Part shown: positions 8,200 through 16,926 of the stretch, in pieces | Layout of the letters: every line of letters starts with the position of its first letter | Position numbering within the stretch: the first letter of the stretch is position 1 | Source of the DNA: Polynucleobacter victoriensis | Lineage (GTDB): Bacteria > Pseudomonadota > Gammaproteobacteria > Burkholderiales > Burkholderiaceae | NCBI RefSeq assembly: GCF_900187875.1 | Contig: NZ_FYEX01000001.1 | Coordinates: 248,001-312,000 of the forward strand | DNA: 64,000 nt | Reading direction: 5' to 3' | Program-made: the position numbers and the translations under genes | The notes under the pieces: model-generated | Databases searched by the model: none | What the model saw: only the letters and a program-made list of their open reading frames with translations | What the model was told of the DNA's origin: nothing

Positions 8200-10740
8200 A
8201 TGAGCTTCACCCTCTCCTCAAGAGACAAGAAAAATATAGGCTGGACAAGGATTTTGGGTCTTGCTATCGCTGTTTTATTAATTATTACCCTTACTGCTCT
8301 TAGTGTTTATTGGCTATCCACTAAAGACAAGTTAAACGCAGAGCTAATAGCCCCTGGCATTAATAATCCCGTCACAATTAAATTTGATGACAATGCCATC
8401 CCCCATATCAGCGCTAATAACCTAGAGGATGCGTGGTACACCCTTGGCTTTTTACATGCCACAGAGCGACCTTGGCAAATGGAGTTCAATCGCCGTCTAG
8501 CTTCAGGCAAGTTATCAGAAATACTTGGCCCAGAAACTGTTGGGGTTGATAAGTTCATACGCACTTTGGGTATTCGTCGTGCCGCAGAAAAACAGTACGA
8601 AAACTACCCAATTGAGTACAAACGCCAAATACAGTCTTATGTCGAAGGCGTGAATGCTGGATTTAGTCGTCTAGGTTGGGCATTACCTGCAGAGTTCATG
8701 ATTTTGGGTGCCAAGCCCGGCACATGGGGTCCCGCTGACTCAGTCGCTTGGTCGCTAATGATGGCCTTGGATTTAGGTGGCAATTGGCATAAAGAATTTT
8801 TACGCCTTGAACTATCAAAGACCTTAGATACAGATCGCATCTGGCAAGTGTTACCACCCTACCCAGGTGAAACACCACCCACGTCCACCAACTTTGCCAA
8901 GATGTATCGAGATTTAGGAGTATTCAAATCAAATGGCCTTACTGGCAATCAAACTAGCAGCTTGAATAAAGATTTTTTGCGTTTCCTTCCAGGAGGATTT
9001 GAAGGAATTGGCTCTAATAATTGGGTTTTGTCTGGCGATAAGACAGTCAGCGGTAAACCTCTTTTAGCTAATGATCCACATCTAGGCCTTACATCTCCAG
9101 CCATTTGGTATTTTGCTCATATTGAAGCCCCAAAATTACAAGTGATTGGCGCCACAGTACCGGGAATTCCGGGGGTTGTTTTAGGACGTAATACAAATGT
9201 TGCTTGGGGCTTTACGAATACAGATCCTGATGTGCAAGATTTATATATCGAAGCTTTGGATGAAAAAAATCCTGCCCGCTATCAAACACCTAATGGTTTT
9301 GCTAATTTTGTTCTTCGAGAAGAAACAATCCTAGTAAAAGGGAAGGAACCTGTGCGCTTCCTTGCTCGAGAAACAAGACACGGTCCCGTGATCTCAGATG
9401 CTTATGAGCGTGCTCAAAAATTAATTGACACCTCGCGCTACGCTATCTCAATGCGCTGGACTGCACTCGATGATGCCAACCAAACATTAGTGGCTGGTTT
9501 TTTGATGAATCAGGCTCAAAACATCGAAGAGTTTAAAAGTGCTCTAAAGCACTACTACGCCCCAATGCAAAACGTTGTGATGGCAGATAAAGAAGGTCAG
9601 ATTGCTTATCGAGCCGCTGGAGTTGCGCCTAAGCGCAGTAAAGGCCATGGTTTGTTTGGCTCAGCACCTGCCTTAGGCTGGGATAAACAATACGATTGGG
9701 GACCCTACTTAAGCCTAGACCAATTACCAAAGGACAATAATCCAAGCAAAGGTTGGATAGCTACCGCCAATCACCGCGTTCATGCTGCCAACGACCCCAA
9801 TCCATTAACGGCAGATTGGCACATGCCCTATCGCCAAAACAGAATTGAAGCCCTACTGCTTAGCCAAGAGAAACATGACCTAGCTAGCATGAAAGCCATG
9901 CAGGCTGATGCACTATCTTTATCTGCTATTGATTTACTGCCACTTTTGCAGCAAGCCAATTCAAATCACAAATATGCAAGTGATGCAAAAGGTTTGATTG
10001 CTAGCTTTAATGGCAACATGAGTATGGACAGCGCAGGTGCCACAATCTATAACGCTTGGGCACATCAATTAACCCGCCTACTCTTTGAAGATAAGCTAGG
10101 CAAAAGTTTTGCTACTGAATACGGCAAAAGAGATTTTCGTTCTGGCGTGCATCACGTGATGGAACTTCACCTAGCTGGAAAATCTGATGCGGCATTTTGG
10201 TGCGATCAAGCATCAACCACCGAAGTTGAAACCTGCGAGCAGATAATTGATTTAGCCTTCACACGTGCCTTAGATGATTTAACAAAACAGTTGGGTGGCA
10301 ATCCTCAATCGTGGACCTGGGGCAAAGCACATATCGCCGTATCTGAGCATCGTCCAATGAGTAAGGTGTCATGGTTAAAGAGACACTTTGAGGTCAGTCG
10401 ACCGATGCCTGGTGATGGATTTACGATTAATGTAGGTTTTATGGATTTTGGTAACAGCCAGAATCCATACACCGTTACTAAAGCCGCCAGCATGCGTGCT
10501 GTTTATGACTTGGCCGATTTAGATAAATCGCAATTTATTTATCAAACCGGTCAATCTGGTTGGATCAATAACAGAAATTACTCTAGCTATGCCAACAAGT
10601 GGGCTAAACATGAGTATCTACCCCTCACAATGAATCCAAGCAGCGTTAGCCACACATCTGTTTTAAAACCAGACCCTAATCGTGTGATTGAGCCGCAAAA
10701 GAAGAAGCCAGAAAACAGAGTGCCTGACAGAAAACGCTAG
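8200..10740 (+). CDS. Penicillin acylase family (Ntn-hydrolase) protein, membrane-anchored
   Basis: An 846-residue precursor of the penicillin/acyl-homoserine-lactone acylase family. One N-terminal membrane helix is followed by the alpha-chain-like region (ATERPWQMEFNRRLASGKLSE), then the autoprocessing site GSNNW, where Ser272 would become the N-terminal nucleophile of the beta chain, and LLANDPHLGLTSPAIWY. The TTG at 8179 is in frame, but the ATG at 8200 has TAGGGG upstream and is preferred. Substrate is unknown; the family includes beta-lactam, AHL and other amide hydrolases. Confidence 0.87.
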   Translation: MSFTLSSRDKKNIGWTRILGLAIAVLLIITLTALSVYWLSTKDKLNAELIAPGINNPVTIKFDDNAIPHISANNLEDAWYTLGFLHATERPWQMEFNRRLASGKLSEILGPETVGVDKFIRTLGIRRAAEKQYENYPIEYKRQIQSYVEGVNAGFSRLGWALPAEFMILGAKPGTWGPADSVAWSLMMALDLGGNWHKEFLRLELSKTLDTDRIWQVLPPYPGETPPTSTNFAKMYRDLGVFKSNGLTGNQTSSLNKDFLRFLPGGFEGIGSNNWVLSGDKTVSGKPLLANDPHLGLTSPAIWYFAHIEAPKLQVIGATVPGIPGVVLGRNTNVAWGFTNTDPDVQDLYIEALDEKNPARYQTPNGFANFVLREETILVKGKEPVRFLARETRHGPVISDAYERAQKLIDTSRYAISMRWTALDDANQTLVAGFLMNQAQNIEEFKSALKHYYAPMQNVVMADKEGQIAYRAAGVAPKRSKGHGLFGSAPALGWDKQYDWGPYLSLDQLPKDNNPSKGWIATANHRVHAANDPNPLTADWHMPYRQNRIEALLLSQEKHDLASMKAMQADALSLSAIDLLPLLQQANSNHKYASDAKGLIASFNGNMSMDSAGATIYNAWAHQLTRLLFEDKLGKSFATEYGKRDFRSGVHHVMELHLAGKSDAAFWCDQASTTEVETCEQIIDLAFTRALDDLTKQLGGNPQSWTWGKAHIAVSEHRPMSKVSWLKRHFEVSRPMPGDGFTINVGFMDFGNSQNPYTVTKAASMRAVYDLADLDKSQFIYQTGQSGWINNRNYSSYANKWAKHEYLPLTMNPSSVSHTSVLKPDPNRVIEPQKKKPENRVPDRKR

Positions 10741-10756
10741 TTATCAAGGTCAACAT

Positions 10757-11515
10757 TTAATTGACTTTGGGACCATCCTGAAAACCATTGCGTCTAAACG
10801 TCACAACCAAAGTGTCGCGCCAAGCATGGGAGGCGTTATCTGGGTTAATAGGTTGGATCGGCGTGCTCTCATGAATGACTCGCTCATCATCTAGAATCAT
10901 CAGGCTGAATGATTGATTAAGCGTAAAGCGCTGCCCTTGTGGTCCATTGGCTTCAAAAACTCGCGTTTCACCACCTTTGATTTGATGCCTACCCAACATT
11001 AAGACAGCCACAAAATCAACGCCATCCCTGTGAGCACCCTCTGGAGTTGGTCGACCAATACCATCTGTTGTATCAATCCGAAATTGATGAACCTCTACAT
11101 ACCAAGCGTCATTACTTGTAGGCTTAATTTGATTGAGTTGATTACCTAGATTGATTAAACAATCTTTTAAAGCATCAGAATTAACAAACTCTTCTTCACA
11201 TGGTTCAAACCAACGATCAATACCCCCATGCAAAGCGTTATAAGCAACTGGCTGCCAATGAGCTCGGTGAGGCGCCAATTGGACTGAGGCATTGTTAATC
11301 ACAAAGCTCGCGTGTCTTCTTTGGCGATAACGACCGCCATCTCTTAAATACTCATCTGGTGGCAAATTCTGCCAAGATTTAGCTAATTGAGCCCATTCAT
11401 TTTCTGAATGACCTGAAAGCCCATAAAACTGATCTGGAGCGACAACAACATAACCATGTTGTCGCAACTGCACGGGCAAATCATTTAAGGATGAATACGG
11501 TGGTTCCAACAACAT
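10757..11515 (-). CDS. 2-oxoglutarate/Fe(II) dioxygenase family protein (PF10014-like)
   Basis: A protein of about 252 residues with RYRQRRHASFVI, the HRDG metal motif (HxD) after GIGRPTPEGA, a distal His in ERVIHESTPI and an RDTLVVTFRR end, as in the 2OG-Fe dioxygenase family that includes free-amino-acid hydroxylases such as isoleucine dioxygenase. The ATG at 11515 is chosen over an in-frame TTG at 11524. It is transcribed toward the acylase gene, with 16 bases between the two stops. An amino acid substrate is inference from the family only. Confidence 0.82.
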   Translation of the reverse strand: MLLEPPYSSLNDLPVQLRQHGYVVVAPDQFYGLSGHSENEWAQLAKSWQNLPPDEYLRDGGRYRQRRHASFVINNASVQLAPHRAHWQPVAYNALHGGIDRWFEPCEEEFVNSDALKDCLINLGNQLNQIKPTSNDAWYVEVHQFRIDTTDGIGRPTPEGAHRDGVDFVAVLMLGRHQIKGGETRVFEANGPQGQRFTLNQSFSLMILDDERVIHESTPIQPINPDNASHAWRDTLVVTFRRNGFQDGPKVN

Positions 11516-11585
11516 AGCAATCAATAATAAAGAGCCGTTGTAAGGGTAATGAAGCCCTACTCAGCAAAGTTCATAAAACATAATT

Positions 11586-12155
11586 ATGCTCTTGTATATG
11601 CAAAAAGTATTAACAACCCTTTTGAAGATCTTGATTGTTGGCACCATGATTTGCTCTGGAGCAAATGCCAATCCATCTCATGACACCCTTCACAGCCATC
11701 TCAGTGGCGCAAAACTTTTGGGGCAAGGTCGAATGACCTATTGGGGATTTGATTTATATGACGCTCAATTATTTGTTGCAGGCAACGGTTCTCAAGCAGG
11801 CTTAGCCCTAAAAATTAATTATTTAAGAAATTTCAAGGGTGATGCACTCAGAGAGCAAACCATGAAGGAGATGCGCCAATTGGGGGTATCTGATGAAAAT
11901 CGCCAAAAATGGTCTATTAGCTTAGAAAAGATATTTCCTAATATTGCACCAGGACATTCTTTAACAGCCATCTATCGACCTCAACGCGGCACTCTGTTTT
12001 TACATAATGGGCAAGTGGTCGGCGAAGTGCCTGGTGACGATTTTTCTAAGTCGTTTTTTGGTATTTGGCTAGACCCTCGTACTAGCGCACCGCAGCTTCG
12101 CACACAACTACTGTCACAAGGTTGTACCCCTAGCTTTATCAACCAACAGTGTTAA
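11586..12155 (+). CDS. Chalcone isomerase-like periplasmic protein
   Basis: A 189-residue protein with a signal sequence (cleavage likely near GANA-NP) and a bacterial chalcone-isomerase-like domain: GQGRMTYWGFDLYDAQLFV at the start and NGQVVGEVPGDDFSKSFFGIWLD near the end. Bacterial members lack a known reaction and are not flavonoid enzymes. It leads a small operon with the DUF3833 lipoprotein and DUF2878 protein; the same trio occurs in proteobacterial clusters with DUF1365 and fatty-acid methyltransferase genes, suggesting a lipid or envelope role (inference). Confidence 0.82.
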   Translation: MLLYMQKVLTTLLKILIVGTMICSGANANPSHDTLHSHLSGAKLLGQGRMTYWGFDLYDAQLFVAGNGSQAGLALKINYLRNFKGDALREQTMKEMRQLGVSDENRQKWSISLEKIFPNIAPGHSLTAIYRPQRGTLFLHNGQVVGEVPGDDFSKSFFGIWLDPRTSAPQLRTQLLSQGCTPSFINQQC

Positions 12156-12178
12156 CCACATAATTAATCAAGGCACCC

Positions 12179-12736
12179 ATGAAATACTCACTTCGTCGCA
12201 TTATTTGCTCAAGCGTTGCCACACTCACAGGCTTAACGCTGTGGGGTTGCTCAGGACCGCAAGTGCAGCGGTATGCCAATGAATCACCCAAACTCGACAT
12301 GGCCGAATACTTCAATGGCACGATTGATGCCTATGGTATTTTTACTGATCGCAAAGGCGAAGTTGTTAAGCGCTTTAAAGTGATCATTGATGCCAAGTGG
12401 GAAACCAAGGACGGTAAAAAAGTAGGCACCCTTGACGAAGATTTCACATACTCAGATGGCACTAAGCAAAGACGAGTGTGGACCTTGACTGAAACTGCTC
12501 CAGGAGTCTACTCCGGCACCGCCGGTGATGTGATTGGTCAGGCTGAAGGCAGTGTGGCAGGGAATGCTCTTAACTGGAGCTATACCCTAGCATTACCAGT
12601 CGACGGCACCACTTATCATGTGCAATTTAATGACTGGATGTATTTAATGGATCAGAAGGTCATGCTCAATAAAGCGCAAATGAGTAAATTTGGTATTTAC
12701 TTGGGCGAAGTAACGCTGAGTTTTTATAAACGTTAA
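12179..12736 (+). CDS. DUF3833 family lipoprotein
   Basis: A 185-residue protein with a lipoprotein signal (LTLWGC, Cys at about residue 24) and the DUF3833 body: LDMAEYFNGTIDAYGIFTDR, VIDAKWETKDG and FNDWMYLMDQKVMLN. It lies 23 bases after the chalcone-isomerase-like gene and 13 bases before DUF2878. A membrane-attached lipid-binding or modifying function is possible, but nothing in the sequence proves it. Confidence 0.83.
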   Translation: MKYSLRRIICSSVATLTGLTLWGCSGPQVQRYANESPKLDMAEYFNGTIDAYGIFTDRKGEVVKRFKVIIDAKWETKDGKKVGTLDEDFTYSDGTKQRRVWTLTETAPGVYSGTAGDVIGQAEGSVAGNALNWSYTLALPVDGTTYHVQFNDWMYLMDQKVMLNKAQMSKFGIYLGEVTLSFYKR

Positions 12737-12749
12737 TTAAATAAAAATC

Positions 12750-13265
12750 TTGTCTTACTTAATTAACTTTCTGTTATTCCAAGTTGCTTGGTTTGCTGGC
12801 ATCTTAGGTGCATCTCACCAAATGGCGAGTCTTGGCGCGATAGTTATTTTGTCATGCCTAGGAATACATTTTTGGTGCTTACCTAAACAACAAATCAGAG
12901 CTGAAGCTTTATTGGTGGCCAGATGTCTAGCGCTGGGCTTCGTGATTGATAGCAGCCTCATCCAAACTCAATTAATGAGCTACGCATCAGCAGGATTAAT
13001 TGAGGGGGTCAGCCCTCTTTGGATGTGCCTGCTGTGGGCTGCATTGGCCATTACCTTAAATCACTCTCTAGCTTGGCTAAAAAGAAGTTATTGGCTAGCC
13101 GCCATATTAGGCAGCATCACCGGTCCACTATCCTATTTAGCTGGCGTTAAGCTAGGCACCGGCAGCATGCCTAACCAGGTAATCACATTGATTGCACTCG
13201 GATTAATTTGGGCAATCGCAATGCCACTGATGGTGAAGTGGTCAAACAGATCTACAAGTTGGTGA
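12750..13265 (+). CDS. DUF2878 family membrane protein
   Basis: A 171-residue protein with about five to six hydrophobic helices and the N-terminal NFLLFQVAWFAGILGA typical of DUF2878. The start is TTG at 12750. It is the third gene of the chalcone-isomerase-like/DUF3833/DUF2878 trio. In the better known version of this cluster, amine oxidase-like, DUF1365 and methyltransferase genes precede it; these are absent here. Confidence 0.78.
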   Translation: MSYLINFLLFQVAWFAGILGASHQMASLGAIVILSCLGIHFWCLPKQQIRAEALLVARCLALGFVIDSSLIQTQLMSYASAGLIEGVSPLWMCLLWAALAITLNHSLAWLKRSYWLAAILGSITGPLSYLAGVKLGTGSMPNQVITLIALGLIWAIAMPLMVKWSNRSTSW

Positions 13266-13314
13266 CCATAGATTAATTTAGTAACTCTAGATTTAGAGCG
13301 ACAAATAGTGTAAA

Positions 13315-13335
13315 GTGTATCTTTACAAGATACAC
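13315..13335. promoter_or_regulatory. Inverted repeat, probable HigA operator
   Basis: Perfect dyad GTGTATCTT-TAC-AAGATACAC ends 6 bases before the higB ATG. Its position immediately upstream of the toxin-antitoxin operon is where HigA autorepressors bind. Confidence 0.7.
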
Positions 13336-13341
13336 AACTCA

Positions 13342-13620
13342 ATGATCAAAAGTTTCAAGCACAAAGGACTCGAATTATTTTTTGAAACAGGTAGTAAAAG
13401 TGGTATCAGAAGTTTGCATGCCGCAAAACTATCTCGACAGCTTCATAAATTGAATATGTCAAAATCGCCAGAAGATATGAATATACCAGGATGGAAACTA
13501 CACTCACTAAAAGGAAAGTACAACAACTATTACTCAATAAAAGTTGATGGAAACTGGCGACTCACGTTCAAATACGATGGTCAAGATGTAATTTTATTGA
13601 ACTACCACGATTACCATTAA
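13342..13620 (+). CDS. higB: HigB-type toxin (RelE/ParE superfamily)
   Basis: A 92-residue mRNA-interferase-like protein, MIKSFKHKGLELFFETG at the start, PGWKLHSLKGKYNNYYSIKV in the middle and NWRLTFKYDG...LLNYHDYH at the end, the standard HigB pattern. An in-frame GTG at 13315 would lie within the operator dyad, so the ATG at 13342 is used. It is followed by higA after 7 bases; toxin-first order is characteristic of higBA. Confidence 0.92.
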   Translation: MIKSFKHKGLELFFETGSKSGIRSLHAAKLSRQLHKLNMSKSPEDMNIPGWKLHSLKGKYNNYYSIKVDGNWRLTFKYDGQDVILLNYHDYH

Positions 13621-13627
13621 GGCACAA

Positions 13628-13939
13628 ATGCGAAAAATGAATAACCCTCCTCATCCAGGATCAACTCTTCGCGAAGATATCCTACCAGCTCTAGGCTTAA
13701 CTGTTACAGCAGCAGCTACAGAGTTAGGTGTAACTCGAGTAACGCTATCAAGAATCCTCAATGAAAAAGCCTCAATCACACCTGAAATGGCAGTCAGAAT
13801 TGAGAAGTGGCTAGGTGTTGAAAATGGTGGAAATGCTGAAATCTGGCTTGCAGAACAGATGGCTTATGATCTCTGGCACGCACGCAAAGCAAGTAGAGTA
13901 AAGATTAGGAATATACGACCCAATCTAGTTGCTGCTTAA
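13628..13939 (+). CDS. higA: HigA-type antitoxin, XRE HTH
   Basis: A 103-residue protein with NPPHPGSTLREDILPALGLT followed by an HTH (AATELGVTRVTLSRILNEKASI) and the typical GGNAEIWLAEQMAYDLWHA segment. It neutralises HigB and probably represses the operon through the dyad at 13315-13335. Its stop overlaps the stop of the convergent hydroxypyruvate isomerase gene by 4 bases. Confidence 0.93.
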   Translation: MRKMNNPPHPGSTLREDILPALGLTVTAAATELGVTRVTLSRILNEKASITPEMAVRIEKWLGVENGGNAEIWLAEQMAYDLWHARKASRVKIRNIRPNLVAA

Positions 13940-14703
13940 TCTTTTAAAAAATTAGCTTTATGCAGTTGCTTGTACTCACAACCGACCCAACCTGAATAAT
14001 CTAAGTCATCTAGCAACATAAAAAATTCTGAATAAAGAATTTCACCTGTGCCTGGCTCATGTCTACCTGGATGATCAGCAATCTGAATATGGTCAATAAA
14101 TGGCATCAACTCTTCAATCTCCAAGATATCCTCACCCATACGATGTAAGTGATAGGCATCGTATTGCAAATAAAGATTCGAAGATTTGACCGCCATGATT
14201 GTTTCAATCGCATGATTAGAACTTGCTAAAAAGAAACCAGGAATTTCAAAAGTATTAATTGGCTCAATGAGCAACTTGATGTTTTCTTTTTTGAGCTCTT
14301 CTGCTGCATAGGTCAGATTTGATACCAAGGTGGCTTGAGCCAACTCTGGTGATAGCCCTTCTGGCAAGATGCCAACAATACAGTTAACCCGTGGCACATT
14401 GAGCGCTTTGGCATATTTAATAGCCAAGGGTACACCCAACCTAAACTCATCAACACGTTTAGGATCACAGGCAATGCCACGCTCCCCATTGGCCCAATCG
14501 CCTGCAGGAAGATTATGCAAAACCATGGGTAAATTTAACTGAGCCATGGTTTTCTGAATATTCTCTATGCTCGTTTGCGCATACCACTCGTATGGGAACT
14601 GGCACTCAATTGCCTCAAAACCATCAGCTTTCGCAGCGGCGAAACGGTCTAGGAAAGGTAAATCGGTATAGAGCAAAGAAAGATTGGCTGCAAAACGTGG
14701 CAT
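13936..14703 (-). CDS. hyi: Hydroxypyruvate isomerase-like TIM-barrel protein
   Basis: A 255-residue AP-endonuclease-2-like TIM barrel with MPRFAANLSLLYTDLPFLDR, EAIECQFPYEW, LIEPINT, YDAYHLHRMG, IQIADHPGRHEPGTGE and VGCEYKQ, matching hydroxypyruvate isomerase/2-oxo-tetronate isomerase. The metal ligands (Glu in IEPIN, Asp in YDAYH, His in ADHPGR, Glu in CEYKQ) are present. An in-frame TTG at 14724 exists; ATG 14703 matches the family start. Glyoxylate/hydroxypyruvate metabolism is the likely role; the isolated gene does not decide between the two reactions. Confidence 0.82.
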   Translation of the reverse strand: MPRFAANLSLLYTDLPFLDRFAAAKADGFEAIECQFPYEWYAQTSIENIQKTMAQLNLPMVLHNLPAGDWANGERGIACDPKRVDEFRLGVPLAIKYAKALNVPRVNCIVGILPEGLSPELAQATLVSNLTYAAEELKKENIKLLIEPINTFEIPGFFLASSNHAIETIMAVKSSNLYLQYDAYHLHRMGEDILEIEELMPFIDHIQIADHPGRHEPGTGEILYSEFFMLLDDLDYSGWVGCEYKQLHKANFLKD

Positions 14704-14744
14704 GAATAATGACTCAAGATTCAATAAAGTGATTTAATTATGGC

Positions 14745-15353
14745 ATGCGCATCTTATCCATCTCCACCGGCAAAATTAGCCCCCTCTTCGGTATTGATCA
14801 TCCAGACCACAAAGTGGTGAATTCAGGGATCAAAAAAGATGTTGTGAGCTCTTTAGAGCAACCCAATATCGTTCTAGTCAGAAAGGTTGGGATTGATGGC
14901 GACGAACAAGCTGACTTTAGTGTTCATGGCGGTCTTGAGAAAGCCATATACGCCTACCCAGCAGAACACTACAATTTTTGGAATGAATTACTCGCGCGAG
15001 AAGTCAAGAGAACAGAACCTATTGGGCATGGCTTTGTTGGTGAAAATTTAAGCGTAGAAGGCTTCACAGAAGCCGATGTTTGGGTTGGGGATATTTGGCA
15101 GATTGGCGAAGTTGAACTAGAGGTCGTAAAACTCCGTGAGCCATGCTTTAAATTTAATGCCCGCATGGGTTACAAAGGCTCTGCCAAAGCTATGATTCAA
15201 TCGCGTCGCTCAGGTTGGTATCTGAAAGTTCACCAAGGTGGCACTATCAAAGCTGGTGACGGCATCATTGTTACACCAGGCAGACGCGAAACAAATATTG
15301 ATATGCAAAATGCATTTTTATTGCGCAAAGAACAACAGAAGGATTTGTTTTAA
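14745..15353 (+). CDS. MOSC domain protein (YiiM-like)
   Basis: A 202-residue protein with a MOSC domain (GIDGDEQADFSVHGGLEKAIYAYP, GENLSVEGFTEADVWVGD, REPCFKFNARMG with the conserved cysteine) and a short C-terminal extension. MOSC proteins bind molybdenum cofactor; YiiM-like members reduce N-hydroxylated compounds. It is divergent from the isomerase gene with about 40 bases between the starts. Confidence 0.87.
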   Translation: MRILSISTGKISPLFGIDHPDHKVVNSGIKKDVVSSLEQPNIVLVRKVGIDGDEQADFSVHGGLEKAIYAYPAEHYNFWNELLAREVKRTEPIGHGFVGENLSVEGFTEADVWVGDIWQIGEVELEVVKLREPCFKFNARMGYKGSAKAMIQSRRSGWYLKVHQGGTIKAGDGIIVTPGRRETNIDMQNAFLLRKEQQKDLF

Positions 15354-15467
15354 ACATTCTCTATTAATGCACCGCAATAACAATTTCTATCATAGGGTTA
15401 TTAGTGAATTAGCAATAAATTTCATTTGAGAGTAGATTCTCTATAAATCATTCCGAGGAGACAACTC

Positions 15468-15707
15468 ATGAAAAAATGGTTAATTGCTTCAACCCTTATT
15501 TGTACCTCTAGCCTTGCTTTTGCTCACGGTTGCCCAGGTGAAATGAAAAAGATTGATAGCGCTCTACTAGCTACTCAACTGACGCCGCAAAACATGAGCA
15601 AAGTAAAAGACCTACGCGCGAAAGGCGAAGATCTACATAAAGCAGGCAAGCACACAGAGTCTATGGCCGCATTAGCAGAGGCTAAAAAGATTATTGGTAT
15701 TCAGTAA
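15468..15707 (+). CDS. Small secreted protein of unknown function
   Basis: A 79-residue protein with a clear signal peptide (cleavage near LAFA-HG) leaving a mature part of about 59 residues, CPGEMKKIDSALLATQ and a helical, charged tail (RAKGEDLHKAGKHTESMAALAEAKKI). The single Cys sits right after the cleavage site. GAGGAG lies 9 bases before ATG. It stands alone with its own terminator, which suggests a monocistronic transcript. I do not recognise the family with certainty. Confidence 0.8.
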   Translation: MKKWLIASTLICTSSLAFAHGCPGEMKKIDSALLATQLTPQNMSKVKDLRAKGEDLHKAGKHTESMAALAEAKKIIGIQ

Positions 15708-15725
15708 TTATTGTGTAACTCCCTA

Positions 15726-15779
15726 GTCACGAAAGTGACGTTGGACTGGGGGCAGCGTCTGCTGCCACCCAGTTTTTTT
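15726..15779 (+). terminator. Double hairpin with T tract (terminator)
   Basis: A small GTCAC-GAAA-GTGAC tetraloop hairpin (15726-15739) is followed by a GC-rich stem of about 11 pairs (15746-15772, loop GTCT) and TTTTTTTA. It ends the small secreted protein gene. Confidence 0.85.
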
Positions 15780-15824
15780 ATATCATTTAATCTTTAAGCA
15801 TATCCGTTCAGCCTGAAAGTATTC

Positions 15825-16304
15825 ATGAAATTTAAAGTTCTATTTATCTGTATGGGCAACATCTGTCGCAGTCCCACGGCTCATGGAGTATTTAGACAAT
15901 ATGTAAGCGATGCTGGCCTATCTCATATGATTGAAGTCGATTCAGCAGGCACTCACGCCTATCACGTGGGCGAAGAGCCAGATGCCAGATCTCAGGCACA
16001 CGCCATTAAAAGAGGTTATGACTTATCCGATCTACAGGCGCGACAAGTATGCGATAAAGATTTTAATGATTACGACTTGTTATTAGTGATGGACTGGGAT
16101 AACTACGCGCTAACTGAACAAATGTCACCGGACAACAAAAAGCATAAGATTCGTCGTCTTACAGAATTTTGTAAAACCTTGGAAGCTGCTGTTGTTCCAG
16201 ACCCCTATTACAAAGGAGCAGAAGGCTTTGAAGAGGTCTTAGATTTAGTAGAGGATGCCTGTGATGGCTTACTTGAACACATTAAAGCCAGGATATCTGC
16301 ATAG
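15825..16304 (+). CDS. Low molecular weight protein-tyrosine phosphatase
   Basis: A 159-residue phosphatase with the P-loop CMGNICRS (nucleophile Cys9, Arg15), DSAGTHAYHVGEEPDARS, and the general-acid motif VPDPYYKG. It removes phosphate from tyrosine. Many bacterial copies pair with exopolysaccharide kinases, but none is nearby, so the target is open. It is monocistronic, between the terminator and the HTH-like gene. Confidence 0.93.
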   Translation: MKFKVLFICMGNICRSPTAHGVFRQYVSDAGLSHMIEVDSAGTHAYHVGEEPDARSQAHAIKRGYDLSDLQARQVCDKDFNDYDLLLVMDWDNYALTEQMSPDNKKHKIRRLTEFCKTLEAAVVPDPYYKGAEGFEEVLDLVEDACDGLLEHIKARISA

Positions 16305-16449
16305 ATATCAATTTAATCAATTATTAGCATATCCGGTGGACAGGTTGTGAGAAATTTCTGACAACAAAATAAGTATTTGCTGATATTCACCAGCAAGAAT
16401 TTAAGGCAAGCTCTAGCTTTCATGAAGTCAACATCACTGAAAGCAAATT

Positions 16450-16923
16450 ATGCCAACTCGCCTTGAATCATTAGACCCCATAGATCCATCTGAATTAAAT
16501 TGCCGCCAAGGAAAACTCATCTTTAATACGGATGATCACCATGTCTTTACGCTCACTTGCCATCAATCATCTGAAAAAGCTGCGGTGAAAGATAGTGGTA
16601 TCGGTAGCAATCAATACAAGAGTAAACCAATGAAGATGATTGATATGAAATACCTTGATATCAATAAAAAGGAAAATGATCTCAAATCAGCTCTTTTTGA
16701 AGATTTGTACAGAAAGATCTCTATGGATCAACTCAGTGACCCACAGAGCCTTTCTGAAAAGACACAACTACCACTCAAAGAAACCCTGGCTATTTACAAA
16801 GGCGACTTAAAGAAACTCAGCACGTATATGTTGTTACATGCCCTAACTCAATTTGGCTACGACATTAACATTTGTATGCGCCCCCGAGAAGCCTACACCC
16901 CTGGTTCCATTTATTTTGAATAA
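16450..16923 (+). CDS. Unknown protein with a C-terminal XRE/HigA2-like HTH
   Basis: A 157-residue protein. The N-terminal half is not recognised. The C-terminal part (about 100-150: SEKTQLPLKETLAIYKGDL, KKLSTYMLLHALTQFGYDIN) resembles the HTH of HigA2-type antitoxins, where a ligand-like helix is followed by a leucine-rich recognition region and a GYD(V/I)xI strand. No toxin-like ORF adjoins it, so it is either a solitary regulator or an antitoxin remnant. The HTH assignment is by pattern only. Confidence 0.6.
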   Translation: MPTRLESLDPIDPSELNCRQGKLIFNTDDHHVFTLTCHQSSEKAAVKDSGIGSNQYKSKPMKMIDMKYLDINKKENDLKSALFEDLYRKISMDQLSDPQSLSEKTQLPLKETLAIYKGDLKKLSTYMLLHALTQFGYDINICMRPREAYTPGSIYFE

Positions 16924-16926
16924 TGA

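Noticed and set aside
15238..15429. 63-codon ORF overlapping the end of the MOSC gene
   Set aside because: Most of it is out of frame within the MOSC gene, with no ribosome site or recognisable product.
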